A stretch of 64,000 nucleotides of DNA, taken from positions 1 to 64,000 of the forward strand of contig JAMPAT010000011.1 of NCBI GenBank assembly GCA_023667095.1. The letters are read 5' to 3'. Made by a program: the position numbers and the translations under genes. This stretch comes from Bacteroidales bacterium (GTDB taxonomy: Bacteria; Bacteroidota; Bacteroidia; Bacteroidales; UBA932). The notes under the pieces were generated by a model that saw only the letters and a program-made list of their open reading frames with translations, was not told where the DNA came from and searched no databases. Positions 63,625-64,000 of this stretch are shown piece by piece (within the stretch, counting starts at the first letter, position 1; the number at the start of each line of letters is the position of its first letter).

Positions 63625-64000
63625 TTATGCTATTGTCACTATAGGTGCGCCCTCAAGCACTGAATCACCCTTGTTGACATGTATTGCTGTTACTGTTCCG
63701 GCTGCGGAAGCCTCGATTGTGTTCTCCATCTTCATGGCCTCGAGTACAGCTACCTGCTGGCCTTCCTTGACTGTGTCACCGACCTTTACAGATACCTCGA
63801 TGATCACTCCAGGAAGAGGTGAGGTCACTGCCTTGCCTGCTCCGGATGCGGCAGGTGCAGGTGCGGGAGCTGCTGCCGGCTGTGGAGCCGGTGCAACAGG
63901 GGCCTGTGGTGCAGGAGCCGCCTGGACTGGCTGTGCTGCAGGTGCAGCTGCCTGTCCAGGGACAGTATTTTCCATTTCGACCTTGTATGCGGCACCGTTG
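63625..64000 (-). CDS. Biotin carboxyl carrier subunit, partial (5' end beyond window)
   Basis: The reading frame stays open to the right edge: codons before the ATG at 63975 read NGAAYKVE, which is the usual start region of biotinyl carrier subunits, so the real start lies outside. The visible 124 codons carry an Ala/Pro linker rich in APAPQ, then a biotinyl-lipoyl domain with VLEAMKMENTIEA, the Lys of AMKM being biotinylated. It is the gamma/carrier partner of the beta subunit 120 nt downstream. Confidence 0.9.
   Translation of the reverse strand, partial: NGAAYKVEMENTVPGQAAAPAAQPVQAAPAPQAPVAPAPQPAAAPAPAPAASGAGKAVTSPLPGVIIEVSVKVGDTVKEGQQVAVLEAMKMENTIEASAAGTVTAIHVNKGDSVLEGAPIVTIA

Noticed and set aside
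1..64000. CRISPR arrays, tRNA or rRNA genes
   Set aside because: No regularly spaced repeats, Cas genes or tRNA cloverleaf sequences were seen; the only tRNA-like part is in the tmRNA.

Overview
The window looks like the chromosome of a gut-type Bacteroidales bacterium; I cannot name the genus. The evidence is a SusC/SusD polysaccharide-utilisation locus, many lipoprotein signal peptides, Bacteroidetes-type promoters (TTTG about 19 bp before TAnnTTTG), weak ribosome binding sites, an S46 dipeptidyl-peptidase, a sodium-pumping decarboxylase and a tmRNA whose tag ends in YALAA.

Layout: (1) 1-1.9 kb: pdxA and rnhA. (2) 2-13.5 kb: a short exopolysaccharide/capsule locus with a Wza-like exporter, Wzc-like kinase, CpsB-type phosphatase, four dTDP-rhamnose genes, ugd, one glycosyltransferase and a flippase. 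(3) 13.6-20.9 kb: an OmpA-family protein; agmatine to putrescine enzymes with purT; a HAD phosphatase; an acyl-CoA ligase. (4) 21-23.9 kb: a two-gene cassette (outer-membrane barrel plus surface-type lipoprotein) present twice in tandem, function unknown. (5) 24-31.4 kb: htpG; three small zinc-ribbon/membrane proteins; two DUF3857/transglutaminase-like proteins, one without the catalytic cysteine. (6) 31.7-52.3 kb: a large polysaccharide-utilisation locus with GH3, GH92, GH2, DUF1573, GH29, SusC, SusD, GH18, two DUF1735-LamG lipoproteins and a LacI-type regulator. (7) 52.4-56.7 kb: secA, a bactofilin and the tmRNA gene. (8) 56.7-60 kb: a gene-poor accessory stretch with an Rpn/PD-(D/E)XK nuclease and a frameshifted IS982-family element. 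(9) 60-64 kb: a DPP11-type peptidase, and the beta and biotin-carrier subunits of a sodium-translocating decarboxylase, the latter running off the right edge.

How the genes work together: the carbohydrate locus reads as a machine for host-type N-glycans or similar glycoconjugates. A surface GH18 would release glycans, the LamG lipoproteins and SusD would bind them, SusC would import them, and GH92 mannosidase, GH2 galactosidase, GH29 fucosidase and GH3 would trim them. The most unusual non-coding signal is a near-perfect 18-bp inverted repeat enclosing the susC promoter. The most obscure protein-coding signal is the duplicated barrel-lipoprotein cassette. No CRISPR array, tRNA or rRNA gene was seen.
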